Below are positions 26,264 through 34,893 of a stretch of DNA of 64,000 nt, one piece after another. The position numbers were made by a program, and so were the translations under genes. Each line of letters opens with the position of its first letter. The stretch's first letter is position 1. Below the pieces are notes generated by a model. That model made no database searches and was not told the DNA's origin. It saw only the letters and a list, made by a program, of their open reading frames with translations. Source of the DNA: Aeromonas rivipollensis (GTDB lineage: Bacteria; Pseudomonadota; Gammaproteobacteria; Enterobacterales; Aeromonadaceae); contig NZ_CP149130.1 of assembly GCF_037811135.1 (NCBI RefSeq), forward strand, positions 988,501 through 1,052,500. Reading direction: 5' to 3'.

Positions 26264-28424
26264 GCAAACCGCCGAGCAGGCGCCACAGAGCATGGCCCCT
26301 GCGTTGGTAAAACAGTTGTTGGTGTCCTTGCAGATCCCTTGCGACAGCCAAGCGTTGCAGCAGGCATGTGCTCAAACAGCGCATTCAGCCGCCGCCCTCG
26401 GGCCCGCACAGTGGCTGAGGCAGCTACTGATCCAGGCCGGATTGAAGAATCTCACGCCCGTGCAACTGCCCTGGCGTCGCCTCGACCAGCGCCGCTTGCC
26501 AGCGTTGGTCTGGACGGGGGGCGAGTGGTTGTTGGCCGAGCGTGATGCAGTCGGCCGCCTGACCTTGATCAACGCCGCCGGGGAGCACCGTGGCGTTGAT
26601 GATGCCGAGCTGCAGGATGCCCTGGTGGTCTGGCTGCGGGCGCCGACCCGCAGAAGCACAGAGGCCGACAGCGTATTGTCTGGCAACTTGGCGACGCGCC
26701 TGGTCTGGCGTGAACTGTTTCGTGAGCGTGGCTGGCTGTGGAAAGTCATGGTGGCCACAGTGCTGGTGAATCTGCTGGCGGTCGGCACCTCCATTTTCGC
26801 CATGCAGGTCTACGACCGTGTGGTACCCACACTGGCCTATTCGACCCTGACCACCCTGGTGACCGGCATGATGTTGATCATCCTGCTGGACTGGTTGCTG
26901 AAGATCACCCGGGCCAGGATCCTGGACAGTCTCTCCTGCGCGGTCGACAAGCGTGTTTCACAACAGGTCTTTGAGCATGTGCTGCATCTGCGCCTGGATC
27001 AGCAGCCGCGCAGCCTGGGTACCCTGGCGGCCCAGGTGGGCGGGCTGGATGCGGTAAGGCAGTTCTTCAGTGCCGGCGTGGTGTTCGCGCTGGTGGATCT
27101 GCCCTTTGCTGCCCTGTTTCTGGCGTTCATCGCCATCATCGGCGGCGCGGTGGGCTGGGTGTATACCCTGTTGCTGCCAGTGGCCTTGCTGCTGGGCTAT
27201 GTCAGCCAGTGGCGCCTTCGTGCCTTGCTGGCGCAGCAGATGCTGCGCAGCAACGAGCGCCAGGGGCTGCTGGTAGACACGATCCGGGGCGCAGAGACGA
27301 TTCGCGCCAACAATGCCGGCTGGCATTTTGCACAGGAGTGGCAAAACGTGACGGCGAGCATCGATGGCTACAACATCCAGCAAAAGGCTGTCAGCAGTTT
27401 GTCCAGCGTGAGCACCAGCAGCCTGTCGACCCTGGCCTATGTGGCCGCCGTGGTTGTCGGGGTGTGGCAGATCGAGGCTGGCCTCCTGACGATGGGGGGG
27501 ATGATCGCGTGCAGCATCCTGGGTGGACGGGTGATCGCCCCCATCGCCCAGAGTGTCCAGTATCTCGCCCAGTGGCAGCAAGTCAGGCAGGCATTGCAGA
27601 TGGTGCATCAGGTCTTGTCCCTGTCGCGGGATCGGCGCCCGGAGCAGCAACTGTTGCTGCCGGACGAACTCCCCAAAGAGGTTGCCCTGGAGCGCGTGCG
27701 TTTCGCTTACCCCGAATCGCCCATCTGTCAGCTCGACATCGAGCGCCTGCAGTTCAAGTCCGGTGAGCGGGTATTGCTGGTGGGGCCGATTGGGTGTGGC
27801 AAGTCGACGCTGCTGAAAATGCTTGCTGGGCTCTATTGCCCCGGCGAGGGACGTATCCGCCTGGGAGACGCCGATCTGTGGGAAATCGATCCCCAGTTGG
27901 TGGCCAGCCAGGTGGGTTATCTGCCGCAGGCCGTGCAACTGTTCAAGGGGACGCTGCGCAGCAACCTGGCCTTGACCGGCGTGACCAGCGACTCTCGCCT
28001 GCTGCAGATCACCCGCGAGCTCGGCATCGACGGCATTGCGGCATCCAGCCCCCAGGGCATGGATCTCGCCATCAGCGAGGGGGGAGAGGGGTTGTCTGGC
28101 GGCCAGAGGCAGCTGGTCGCCCTAGCACGGGTGCTGATCAATCAGCCAAGGGTGTGGCTGCTGGACGAGCCTACGGCGGCCCTCGACAACGAATCCGAAC
28201 AGCGCGTCTGGGCGGCCCTGCAAGAGGCGGTGCAACCCGAGGATATCTTGATCGTTGCGACCCACAGGCCCATGGCGGCCGCTCGACTGGCAACGCGGGT
28301 CATCGTCATGCAGCAGGGGCAGGTAGTAAAAGACGGCACGCCGGACCGGGTGCTGACACAGATGCTCGCCCGTCCGGTGGCATCCTCACAGATTGGCAAA
28401 GGAGGAAGGCTCGATGTGGTCTGA
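26256..28424 (+). CDS. Type I secretion ABC transporter (LapB-like)
   Basis: Inner-membrane exporter ATPase of about 722 residues. Residues 1-135 form a C39 peptidase-like domain with no evident catalytic Cys/His pair, as in LapB/HlyB transporters that recognise but do not cleave substrate. A six-helix membrane domain covers about 160-415. The ATPase domain has Walker A GPIGCGKST (about 510), signature LSGGQRQ (about 614) and Walker B VWLLDEP (about 630). The start at 26256 (MDRQTAEQ) was chosen over a GTG at 26238; GAGGAG lies about 10 bases upstream. It overlaps the TolC-like gene by 8 bases. Confidence 0.92.
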   Translation: MDRQTAEQAPQSMAPALVKQLLVSLQIPCDSQALQQACAQTAHSAAALGPAQWLRQLLIQAGLKNLTPVQLPWRRLDQRRLPALVWTGGEWLLAERDAVGRLTLINAAGEHRGVDDAELQDALVVWLRAPTRRSTEADSVLSGNLATRLVWRELFRERGWLWKVMVATVLVNLLAVGTSIFAMQVYDRVVPTLAYSTLTTLVTGMMLIILLDWLLKITRARILDSLSCAVDKRVSQQVFEHVLHLRLDQQPRSLGTLAAQVGGLDAVRQFFSAGVVFALVDLPFAALFLAFIAIIGGAVGWVYTLLLPVALLLGYVSQWRLRALLAQQMLRSNERQGLLVDTIRGAETIRANNAGWHFAQEWQNVTASIDGYNIQQKAVSSLSSVSTSSLSTLAYVAAVVVGVWQIEAGLLTMGGMIACSILGGRVIAPIAQSVQYLAQWQQVRQALQMVHQVLSLSRDRRPEQQLLLPDELPKEVALERVRFAYPESPICQLDIERLQFKSGERVLLVGPIGCGKSTLLKMLAGLYCPGEGRIRLGDADLWEIDPQLVASQVGYLPQAVQLFKGTLRSNLALTGVTSDSRLLQITRELGIDGIAASSPQGMDLAISEGGEGLSGGQRQLVALARVLINQPRVWLLDEPTAALDNESEQRVWAALQEAVQPEDILIVATHRPMAAARLATRVIVMQQGQVVKDGTPDRVLTQMLARPVASSQIGKGGRLDVV

Positions 28425-29631
28425 TCGTTTCTCTCAAGACGATGACGCTCGTACCCAGGCGCGGATCAGCAAGTTGCAGAACTCTCATCGGGGCCGCCAG
28501 GGCTGGTTGTTGATGGCCGCACTCGTGACGGTGGCCACCTTTGCCGTATGGGCCTCATGGTTTCGCGTAGACGAAGTTGCACGCGCCACCGGGGAGGTCA
28601 TTGCCAGCAGCCGGGTACAGATCATCCAGTCGGTGGATGGTGGCGTACTGGAACAATTGCTGGTCAAGGAGGGGGACAGGGTGGCCCCCGGTCAGTTGCT
28701 CGCCCGTCTGGAACAGACGAGGGTGGGGGCATCGGTCGGAGAAGTGGAGGCTCGCCTGTTTGCGCTTGAGGCCAGGGCAACCCGGTTGCGGGCGGAAGTC
28801 ATCGGTGAACAGCGACTCACCTTCTCACCTGACCTGCTGGCGCGTTCTCCCGAGACGGCCCGTGTCGAGGAGGCGTTGTTCAAGCAGCGTCAGACCGGCC
28901 TCAGGGAAGAGTTAAGAACCATGCGGGTGGCGGTGTCACTGGCCCAGAAGGAGTTGCGTCTGGTGGAGCAGCTTTATGCTGACGGCGATGCCAGCGGCTC
29001 CGAGCTGCTGCGGGTGCAGCGTGGACTCAACGAGGCCGAGGCCCGGCTGGTGAACCGGCGCAACCAGTTTCTTGAGGAGGCCAGGCTGGAGCTGGCCAAG
29101 GCGGAGGATGACATAGCACAGGGCACGCAGACCCTGACCCTGCGCAAGCAAGAGCAGCAAGACAGCATGTTTACCGCCATGGTGCCTGGCATCGTCAAGA
29201 ACATCCGGGTCACCACAGTGGGTGGTGTGCTCAGGGCCGGGGAGGAGCTGATGCAGATCATCCCGGTCGACGACGATCTGATGATCGAGGCCAAGGTGAG
29301 CACCGCGGACATTGCCCGTGTGGTGCCGGGTCTGGAAGCGACAATCCGTTTCGACACCTTTGACTACACCATCTTTGGCGGCGTGAAAGGGGAGGTGGCC
29401 TATGTCAGTGCTGACAGCCTCAAGGAAGAGACCAGTCGCGGCATGGATATCTATTATCGCGTGCGGATCAAGCCTGCCAGCTACCCCGTGACCTCCACGA
29501 CGGGCAGGGTGATCGACGTGCTGCCGGGGATGACGGCCCAGGTGGATATCCGCACCGGTGATCGCACCCTGATGGACTATCTGCTCAAGCCCCTGCGCAA
29601 GACCCTGAGCGAGTCATTCGGGGAGCGCTAG
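28414..29631 (+). CDS. HlyD-family membrane fusion protein (LapC-like)
   Basis: Periplasmic adaptor of 405 residues linking the ABC exporter to the TolC-like channel. One membrane helix lies at about residues 28-48 after a charged cytoplasmic start. A barrel-sandwich half (VIASSRVQIIQSVDGGVLEQ), a long coiled-coil hairpin and a second beta half (PGIVKNIRVTTVGGVL) follow, with a C-terminal PGMTAQVDIRTGDRTLMDYL motif typical of the family. The start at 28414 follows AAAGGAGGAAGG; it overlaps the ABC gene by 11 bases. It is the last gene of the operon. Confidence 0.92.
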   Translation: MWSDRFSQDDDARTQARISKLQNSHRGRQGWLLMAALVTVATFAVWASWFRVDEVARATGEVIASSRVQIIQSVDGGVLEQLLVKEGDRVAPGQLLARLEQTRVGASVGEVEARLFALEARATRLRAEVIGEQRLTFSPDLLARSPETARVEEALFKQRQTGLREELRTMRVAVSLAQKELRLVEQLYADGDASGSELLRVQRGLNEAEARLVNRRNQFLEEARLELAKAEDDIAQGTQTLTLRKQEQQDSMFTAMVPGIVKNIRVTTVGGVLRAGEELMQIIPVDDDLMIEAKVSTADIARVVPGLEATIRFDTFDYTIFGGVKGEVAYVSADSLKEETSRGMDIYYRVRIKPASYPVTSTTGRVIDVLPGMTAQVDIRTGDRTLMDYLLKPLRKTLSESFGER

Positions 29632-29642
29632 ATGGGCTTGAT

Positions 29643-29662
29643 GGGGACGTGACCTCGTCCCC
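29643..29662 (+). terminator. Hairpin after the type I secretion operon
   Basis: A 7-bp stem GGGGACG/CGTCCCC with a 6-nt loop, 11 bases past the stop codon of the HlyD-type gene. There is no clear T-run, so it is a moderate candidate. Confidence 0.5.
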
Positions 29663-29789
29663 GAGCTTGCTCCCTTCGTGATCTTGCCGACATGAGCACG
29701 ACCAGGGCCGTCCCGTGGCGACAGGTTGTTGTTCCCCCAGGACCCGCCATCTTGCACCTGTGATGAGAGGGGGGATGGCGCAGAAACGC

Positions 29790-29825
29790 ACAAGGGGTTG
29801 GCATCTTGCGATACCAACCCCTTGT
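29790..29825. terminator. Displaced tRNA-Arg terminator at the left island edge
   Basis: A perfect 12-bp stem (ACAAGGGGTTGG/CCAACCCCTTGT) directly beyond the duplicated tRNA end. A very similar hairpin follows the intact tRNA at the right end. This copy is probably the original chromosomal tRNA terminator, separated from its gene when the island inserted. Confidence 0.8.
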
Positions 29826-29831
29826 TTTATA

Positions 29832-29875
29832 TGGCGTTCCCGACTGGAGTCGAACTAGTGGCCTGTCCCTTAGGA
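29832..29875. repeat. Left attachment site (duplicated tRNA 3' end)
   Basis: 44 bases match the 3' part of the intact tRNA-Arg gene at 63138-63181, including the encoded CCA and T-arm up to the anticodon loop, with one difference (T-arm C to T at 29856). The match stops inside the anticodon region, as expected for a tyrosine-integrase crossover site. Confidence 0.92.
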
Positions 29876-30005
29876 GACGAGTTTGGTAGCGTTTCATAAG
29901 GTTTTATCAGGTTCCTGTAAACAAATTAAGTTATTGTAATTAAAGTGTATTTTTTGATTTTTTCGTTTCTGGTAGTGTCATGAAGTCTCACCGGATATCA
30001 TGTTT

Positions 30006-30030
30006 GCTGTGGTACCCCATGTGGTACCCC
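30006..30030 (+). repeat. Terminal double repeat, left copy (probable integrase arm sites)
   Basis: Two direct copies of TGTGGTACCCC with a 12-base period, immediately upstream of the integrase ribosome-binding site. The same 25 bases, with one mismatch, occur at 63057-63081 near the other end. Position and symmetry suggest arm-type integrase or excisionase binding sites. Confidence 0.75.
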
Positions 30031-30051
30031 AATAGCAGGCTGGAGCGTGAT

Positions 30052-31386
30052 ATGGCGAGAAAACCGGTAACCCAGGATCGTGAGATCCCCTCACTGGCTC
30101 TTCAAGGGGAGGCTTCGATTACTCGCTATGCGGTGAAGTCCCCTCATGGGGGCGGGCTGGCTATTGAGGTCAGGGCTGGAAAGAGTAAGCGATTCGTCTA
30201 TCGCTATCGGATTGCTGGGGCTCAAGCGGCAGTCATTCTGGGCAATTATCCAGCATTGTCGTTGGCCCGAGCGAGAAGTGAGCATGCAGAATTGGTCTCC
30301 CTGGTTAAGAAGGGGATCGATCCACGCAAGCATGTCGCCAGTGAAAAAACAAAAAATGAAACGGCTTTGACGATGGACGATCTGCTTGGTCGCTGGCTTG
30401 AAGCTCAACAGGTTGCCCAATCGGTAAAGCCTCTGACCCTACAGCGACATCAGGAACGCTGGGATCGTCATCTGAAGAAGACGCTAGGCAATATTCGTCT
30501 GATCGATCTCACTCGTGCGCATTTGGCCCAAGCATTGGAGATAACCAGGCGTGCGACAAAGGATGAGACCCGTAAGGGATTGGGAACGTTGAACCAGATG
30601 CTCGACTATGCTGTGGTGCATTGTCTGATTGAGGCCAACCCGGCTCGGTTATTGCGACCAAAAGACTTTGGGGCCAGTGCTGGGTCGCCAAGAGAGCGTT
30701 GGCTGACTGTGCCGGAATTACGTCGGTTGTGGAAAGCTATTGATGAGGATATGGGAAGCGGCGGTGGTTTAGCTACAGGAGGTCGTGGGGTCTCTCGTCA
30801 CGCAACTATATCGCTGCCAGCGGCTAATGCCATTAAATTACTGATCCTGACTGGGTGTCGTCGAAGTGAAGTCGCTAATATGCGTCTTTCTCAAATTAAA
30901 GATGATGTTTGGACGATACCGGAAACCAAAAATGGTAAATCACACTCAGTGTTTTTATCAAAAAAAGCGATGTCTGTCATTGCCGAACAGTCGAGCTATG
31001 TGAGTGGTGATTTTATATTTGAATCCGACCGTCCTAAATCAGGAGAGATTGAACCTATTTTGGTCGATTCTATTACACGAGCACTGCGGCGGTTGATTGC
31101 TCGTTCGTTACCGGATATGGAAACCTTTACTGTTCACGATCTAAGACGAAGTGCCGCAACTAATTGGGCGGAAAGGCTGGATGCAGAAGAGCGAGTGATC
31201 GAGCTTTGCCTGAATCATCTCCCTCTCAACAAACTTGTCAGGACATATCATCGCTCTCGTCATGATGATAAGAAAAAAATACTCTGGAAAACGTGGGGGG
31301 ACTTGGTGGAGCTGGAAATAGCTAACGATCCCCAAGAGCATAGAGAGATGGGGAATGTTGTTGAACTTATAAGACGAGTAAAATAA
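30052..31386 (+). CDS. P4-type tyrosine site-specific integrase
   Basis: Catalyses integration and excision of the island at tRNA-Arg. The 444-residue protein has an N-terminal DUF4102-like domain (AIEVRAGKSKRFVYRYRI, LGNYPALSLARAR), a core-binding domain and a catalytic domain. Catalytic residues are visible as Arg in TGCRRSE (about 275), HDLRR (about 362) and the Tyr of RTYHRSRH (about 399). The start at 30052 follows GGAG; an in-frame start at 29980 would translate through the double repeat and is unlikely. It reads into the island and ends at a strong terminator. Confidence 0.95.
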   Translation: MARKPVTQDREIPSLALQGEASITRYAVKSPHGGGLAIEVRAGKSKRFVYRYRIAGAQAAVILGNYPALSLARARSEHAELVSLVKKGIDPRKHVASEKTKNETALTMDDLLGRWLEAQQVAQSVKPLTLQRHQERWDRHLKKTLGNIRLIDLTRAHLAQALEITRRATKDETRKGLGTLNQMLDYAVVHCLIEANPARLLRPKDFGASAGSPRERWLTVPELRRLWKAIDEDMGSGGGLATGGRGVSRHATISLPAANAIKLLILTGCRRSEVANMRLSQIKDDVWTIPETKNGKSHSVFLSKKAMSVIAEQSSYVSGDFIFESDRPKSGEIEPILVDSITRALRRLIARSLPDMETFTVHDLRRSAATNWAERLDAEERVIELCLNHLPLNKLVRTYHRSRHDDKKKILWKTWGDLVELEIANDPQEHREMGNVVELIRRVK

Positions 31387-31410
31387 GCGGACTATCGTCC
31401 GCTATTTTTT
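31386..31410 (+). terminator. Intrinsic terminator of the integrase gene
   Basis: A 7-bp stem AGCGGAC/GTCCGCT with a 4-nt loop followed by ATTTTTTT. It begins at the integrase stop codon and overlaps the stop codon of the convergent gene. Confidence 0.9.
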
Positions 31411-32345
31411 TGCTTGTCGTACTCTTCTCTGATTAGTCGAGTTATGACCTCATTTTTTCTTCGATCTGTCTTTACACAAATACCATCCAACATCTTAATA
31501 ATATCTTCCGGAAGCACAATGCTTACCGCCTTTTTTCCATTGTTTTTGTCTCGATATGCTTTTTGAGACCAAGCAGATTTCATGTTCTTTAGCAGTAATT
31601 GTCTGCTGTCTGGTATCTCATAGAGGAGATCGAATGTGGTGATGATACCATCTTGCAAGTCCGTCGATTGGCCATTATCAAAGTACCATACCGGATCATT
31701 ATCATCGTAAATATAATGCCATGCCCATGATTGGTTGCTCTTGTCTACCCATTTAACTACGTCCTTCTTTTCACTACAGTGAATCCATTTCTTTTTCATT
31801 TCACTGATGATCTTTATTTTAATTTCAGGGGTAGCATCTAATAAATCAAAAAAAGAAATAATACAGTCCTTCTTTGTTTTATTATTTTTGGGTAGTAGTT
31901 CAATCATAAATGATTCGTATAGATAGTTGCTGAATGTGAAATTGTTAACATCAGCTTTTATGTTTGTTACGTCATCTTTGTTAATGTCGGTTAAACATGT
32001 AATCCCATCTGTTAGTAATGATGATTTAAATATTCTAATGTACGACCATATATAGTTACATAAACGGTTGTTATTGGTATCAATCCAATCAAAGTAGGAT
32101 TTGTTTATACATTCAATTTTTGCAATGGCGATCAACGGATGTTCAGCGTCGAGCATGGAAATTATGTTGTGTTTGAATGATACTCTATTTGTTATCCTCG
32201 TAGGGTCTTTCTGATATTTATCAAGTAGTAAAAGGCCATATTTATTTTGGTTGATATTTACATTGTAAATATTGCAAATGAAATTCAACTCTCTTGCTTG
32301 TAGCTTGTTACTCAATGGAGATAACAAATCAATTATTTCTGGCAT
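31392..32345 (-). CDS. Hypothetical protein with ribbon-helix-helix-like C-terminus
   Basis: A 317-residue protein I do not recognise. The gene is clearly AT-rich compared with the chromosome, indicating foreign origin. The last roughly 45 residues (AVSIVLPEDIIKMLDGICVK then RKNEVITRLIREEYDKQ) have the beta-strand plus two-helix pattern of ribbon-helix-helix DNA-binding proteins. The larger N-terminal part is Asn/Ile/Lys-rich with no motif seen. It is convergent with the integrase, so it could be an island regulator or partition-like factor; that is inference. Confidence 0.7.
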   Translation of the reverse strand: MPEIIDLLSPLSNKLQARELNFICNIYNVNINQNKYGLLLLDKYQKDPTRITNRVSFKHNIISMLDAEHPLIAIAKIECINKSYFDWIDTNNNRLCNYIWSYIRIFKSSLLTDGITCLTDINKDDVTNIKADVNNFTFSNYLYESFMIELLPKNNKTKKDCIISFFDLLDATPEIKIKIISEMKKKWIHCSEKKDVVKWVDKSNQSWAWHYIYDDNDPVWYFDNGQSTDLQDGIITTFDLLYEIPDSRQLLLKNMKSAWSQKAYRDKNNGKKAVSIVLPEDIIKMLDGICVKTDRRKNEVITRLIREEYDKQKNSGR

Positions 32346-32820
32346 TTAATAAAACCCTTAAGTGAGGAAATTACTAAGTAAAAACTTGATATTTTTTGGA
32401 TTGCATTGTGATTATCTACTATCACTTTATGAATGTTTTTCAATTTGTTTTTGTCATTTTTTTGACCTTGATCCTACTTGGCGTAGTGGCCATGCCTATA
32501 GCAGATAGGCGATGGTGGTGCGATGTGTACTGCATTCCCCATACCTTCATGCCCTTGGGGTATGTCTGTCTGAAGGGGGGGCATGATGGTTCCTAATAGG
32601 ACGATATCTTGCTGGTGTATAGCTATTTGAACATGAAGTGATGATACCGAACTGAGGGGATCAGATAAGAGGAAAAGTAGATTGAGGGATAGTTGTCTCA
32701 CTCTTGTCTCTCAACGCCATCTGGATGAGCGGTCACTTAGTAACTGGTGATGCGCCCTACCCGGCAGTTCTCTGAAAATTTACGTGGGAGCTCTCTTCTA
32801 TGGATGTAAAGGAGCTCATC
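32346..32820. other. AT-rich non-coding stretch before the AlpA-like gene
   Basis: No credible gene. A short ORF at 32396-32596 lacks a ribosome-binding site and family features. AAAGGAG at 32808-32814 serves the AlpA-like gene. Confidence 0.5.
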
Positions 32821-32997
32821 ATGAAACTACTAAAGCTGAAAGATATCATCGTAATGACATCACTCTCTAAGGCGTCAGTTTATCGTCAGATGAATGCGGG
32901 GACGTTCCCCTTACCTATTAGAATCGGGCCGCGATCGGTTTCTTGGATTCTGAGTGAGATAGAAGAATGGATCGAGTCTAAGAAGGCTCTTCGTTAA
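32821..32997 (+). CDS. AlpA-family excisionase/transcriptional regulator
   Basis: A 58-residue MerR-like small helix-turn-helix protein. The family pattern is clear: a leading LKLKDIIVMTSLSKASVYRQ recognition region, FPLPIRIGPRSVSW and a terminal IEEWIESKK. AlpA proteins of P4-like elements activate integrase or act as excisionases. The start at 32821 follows AAAGGAG at good spacing; an upstream ATG at 32800 is also in frame. Confidence 0.88.
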   Translation: MKLLKLKDIIVMTSLSKASVYRQMNAGTFPLPIRIGPRSVSWILSEIEEWIESKKALR

Positions 32998-33409
32998 TTG
33001 ATAAAGTACAAGTCAATAGCAGAGGTGCTGGAAATATTTTTATGAGCATCGAGCGTAACTATAGAGTTGTTTATTGATACGCGATCCACATGGCTAAAGG
33101 TCTCAAACGAGGCGCAGGTGTTGGATAGGTAATACTATCCTTATCAATACATGTTCCACTGTGTGCGCAAATGCCAGTCGTGATCATATAGCTCAGCCAA
33201 ACTCCATTTCATCCAATAGCGTCATCGTGCTTGATATATCAAGCAGCGAAATGCGTTGGCTTACTGGCGCTCAGTATCACCTAGAACCATTTCAAATCAC
33301 AAGCCTCATGTGTCTGCATGAGGAATCGCATACCTATCTGCCTAGTGGCCTATCTCTCTAATGAGTCAGGCCGTAATTACCGTGTCTCTGTAAATCTGAG
33401 GGTAAACCA
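32998..33409. other. Non-coding stretch between AlpA-like and Gp2-like genes
   Basis: 412 bases with low GC. A 66-codon ORF at 33161-33361 has no homology or start signal that I can see. No RNA gene or strong hairpin was noticed. Confidence 0.45.
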
Positions 33410-34033
33410 ATGAAATACTATCAATCCAATCATGGGAACCATATCGAAAACTACAGGGAGAGAACCCTGAATGTAATCCAATTAGCGACTAAGGATCATC
33501 CGAGAACGCTTGCAATTCGAGTAGATCTGCATGACCCGGCCATACTGGATAATGGTGATACTATTGATTGCTTGTATGACAACTCCCCAAATGTAATAGC
33601 AAGGTTCATCAACTCGCTCAAAGCGAAGATCGATGTGTATCAGCAACGTCAACGTGCGAATGGAGTAAGGGTATATCCCAATACCCTCCGATATGCTTGG
33701 GTACGTGAGTACAGCCAAACAGGAAAGCGCCATTATCATGTTCTTTTGCTCTTGAACAAGGATGCCTTCTTTCATTTGGGAGACCATGATCTAGACCGAC
33801 CAACACTACGAAGCATGATCACCACCGCTTGGTGTAGTGCACTGAATCTTTATCCTAATGAGGGGCAGCATCTCGTTCACTATGCAGATAAAGGAGTGTT
33901 TGAGCTTACGAGGAAAGATGTTGAGTCAGGGTATTACCCTGGAGGGTTCTTGGATCGGATTGACTATATGGCAAAAGAGAGAAGCAAAGTTTTCGGAGAC
34001 GGTAATCGTAATTTTGGTTGCAGCACCAAATAG
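33410..34033 (+). CDS. YagK/YfjJ-type, inovirus Gp2-like protein
   Basis: A 207-residue protein resembling the YagK/YfjJ C-terminal domain and inovirus Gp2 proteins found on P4-like satellites and islands. Relevant segments are RYAWVREYSQTGKRHYHVLL (about 91-110), where HYH recalls a HUH metal motif, and YPGGFLDRIDYMAKE near the end. This suggests a rolling-circle initiator-like ancestry; activity here is unproven. Many homologues are longer at the N-terminus, so this may be a trimmed version. No strong ribosome-binding site is apparent. Confidence 0.7.
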   Translation: MKYYQSNHGNHIENYRERTLNVIQLATKDHPRTLAIRVDLHDPAILDNGDTIDCLYDNSPNVIARFINSLKAKIDVYQQRQRANGVRVYPNTLRYAWVREYSQTGKRHYHVLLLLNKDAFFHLGDHDLDRPTLRSMITTAWCSALNLYPNEGQHLVHYADKGVFELTRKDVESGYYPGGFLDRIDYMAKERSKVFGDGNRNFGCSTK

Positions 34034-34149
34034 AGTGTTTGAGAGCAGGCCGTTGTTATTAACAAGGGTACGTATTGATAGTCTGGGGTGCTAGCCCCCA
34101 AATCTGTTAAGCTAGCTCTTCATTTGTCATCGTATCATTCGGAGTCATC

Positions 34150-34670
34150 ATGGCAGCTTATTCCCCTCCATTCGCCCTGACCCACGCCATGATGAGCCGG
34201 GTGGCGGAAATCGCCGAGTTGGTAGGGCAGTGGCGGGCAACCCAAAGTTCTCAAGTGCCGATGCTGCGTCGGGAGAACCGGATCCGCACGATCCAGGTAT
34301 CCCTGGCCATTGGATTTGACCCCATCGAGCACAATACCCTGAGCCTGGAACAGGTCACTGCGGTGATTGAAGGGAAAGTGGTGCTGGCATTCCCTGTGAG
34401 ATCTAGGAGGTCCACAATGCCTTTGCGGCCTATTAAGCCATGCCAGACTGGGAGCCCACTTCACTTGTAGGCTTGCTCAGTGCCCATGGGCGATTGATGT
34501 ACTGGTTGTGTGGTGATGGGGAACTGGCGTAGTAACGGGGGCGAGATTTACCGTGGTGAACAGCTAGTGCATATGGCGCCACCAGCTAACCATTGATCCA
34601 GTCTGATGGGGTAACTGTTGTAGTCTTTCACCCCCTTCGCTGACGGTAATGGTCGGATGGGCCGTCCGGG
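34150..34670 (+). pseudogene. Decayed Fic-family gene
   Basis: The opening 80 codons read as a Fic N-terminal region (LRRENRIRTIQVSLAI, EHNTLSLEQVTAVIEGK). The frame is then broken, and further Fic segments continue in other frames: EVHNAFAAY, AMPDWEPTSL with two stops, GGEIYRGEQLVHMAPPAN, and the catalytic motif HPFADGNGRMGR at 34629-34665 after a one-base insertion. Intervening sequence is missing and nothing recognisable follows. Fic enzymes AMPylate target proteins and often act as toxins, but this copy cannot be functional. Confidence 0.88.
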
Positions 34671-34893
34671 GGGATTAGCAAGCTAACTTCTGTTTGAAAA
34701 TGTGACATGTGTTTTTATACACCAGTTCAGACCACATAATTTTTATGTATGATGGCGAAACAAAAATAACAGCATGTTCATGCACTTGCTCACCTTCATT
34801 GAGCTGAATGAGGAGTGTGCAGGTAGTAAGCAAGGCTTATGCAACAGCTCTCAGCAATGCATTTTTTATTAAAATTCGTAAAGGAATACTGCC

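Larger units (their letters stand above)
29632..30051. other. Junction region between chromosome and island
   Basis: The 420 bases between the HlyD-type gene and the integrase carry an operon-end hairpin, the displaced tRNA terminator, the tRNA-derived att repeat, an AT-rich tract and the 25-bp double repeat upstream of the integrase. I see no other gene. Confidence 0.8.

Noticed and set aside
29980-30051. N-terminal extension of the integrase from 29980
   Set aside because: It would translate through the direct repeats shared with the right end; a good ribosome-binding site precedes ATG 30052.
32396-32596. 66-codon hydrophobic ORF upstream of the AlpA-like gene
   Set aside because: No ribosome-binding site; the hydrophobic start is explained by AT-rich sequence.
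33161-33361. 66-codon ORF upstream of the Gp2-like gene
   Set aside because: No start signal, no motif, composition of non-coding DNA.
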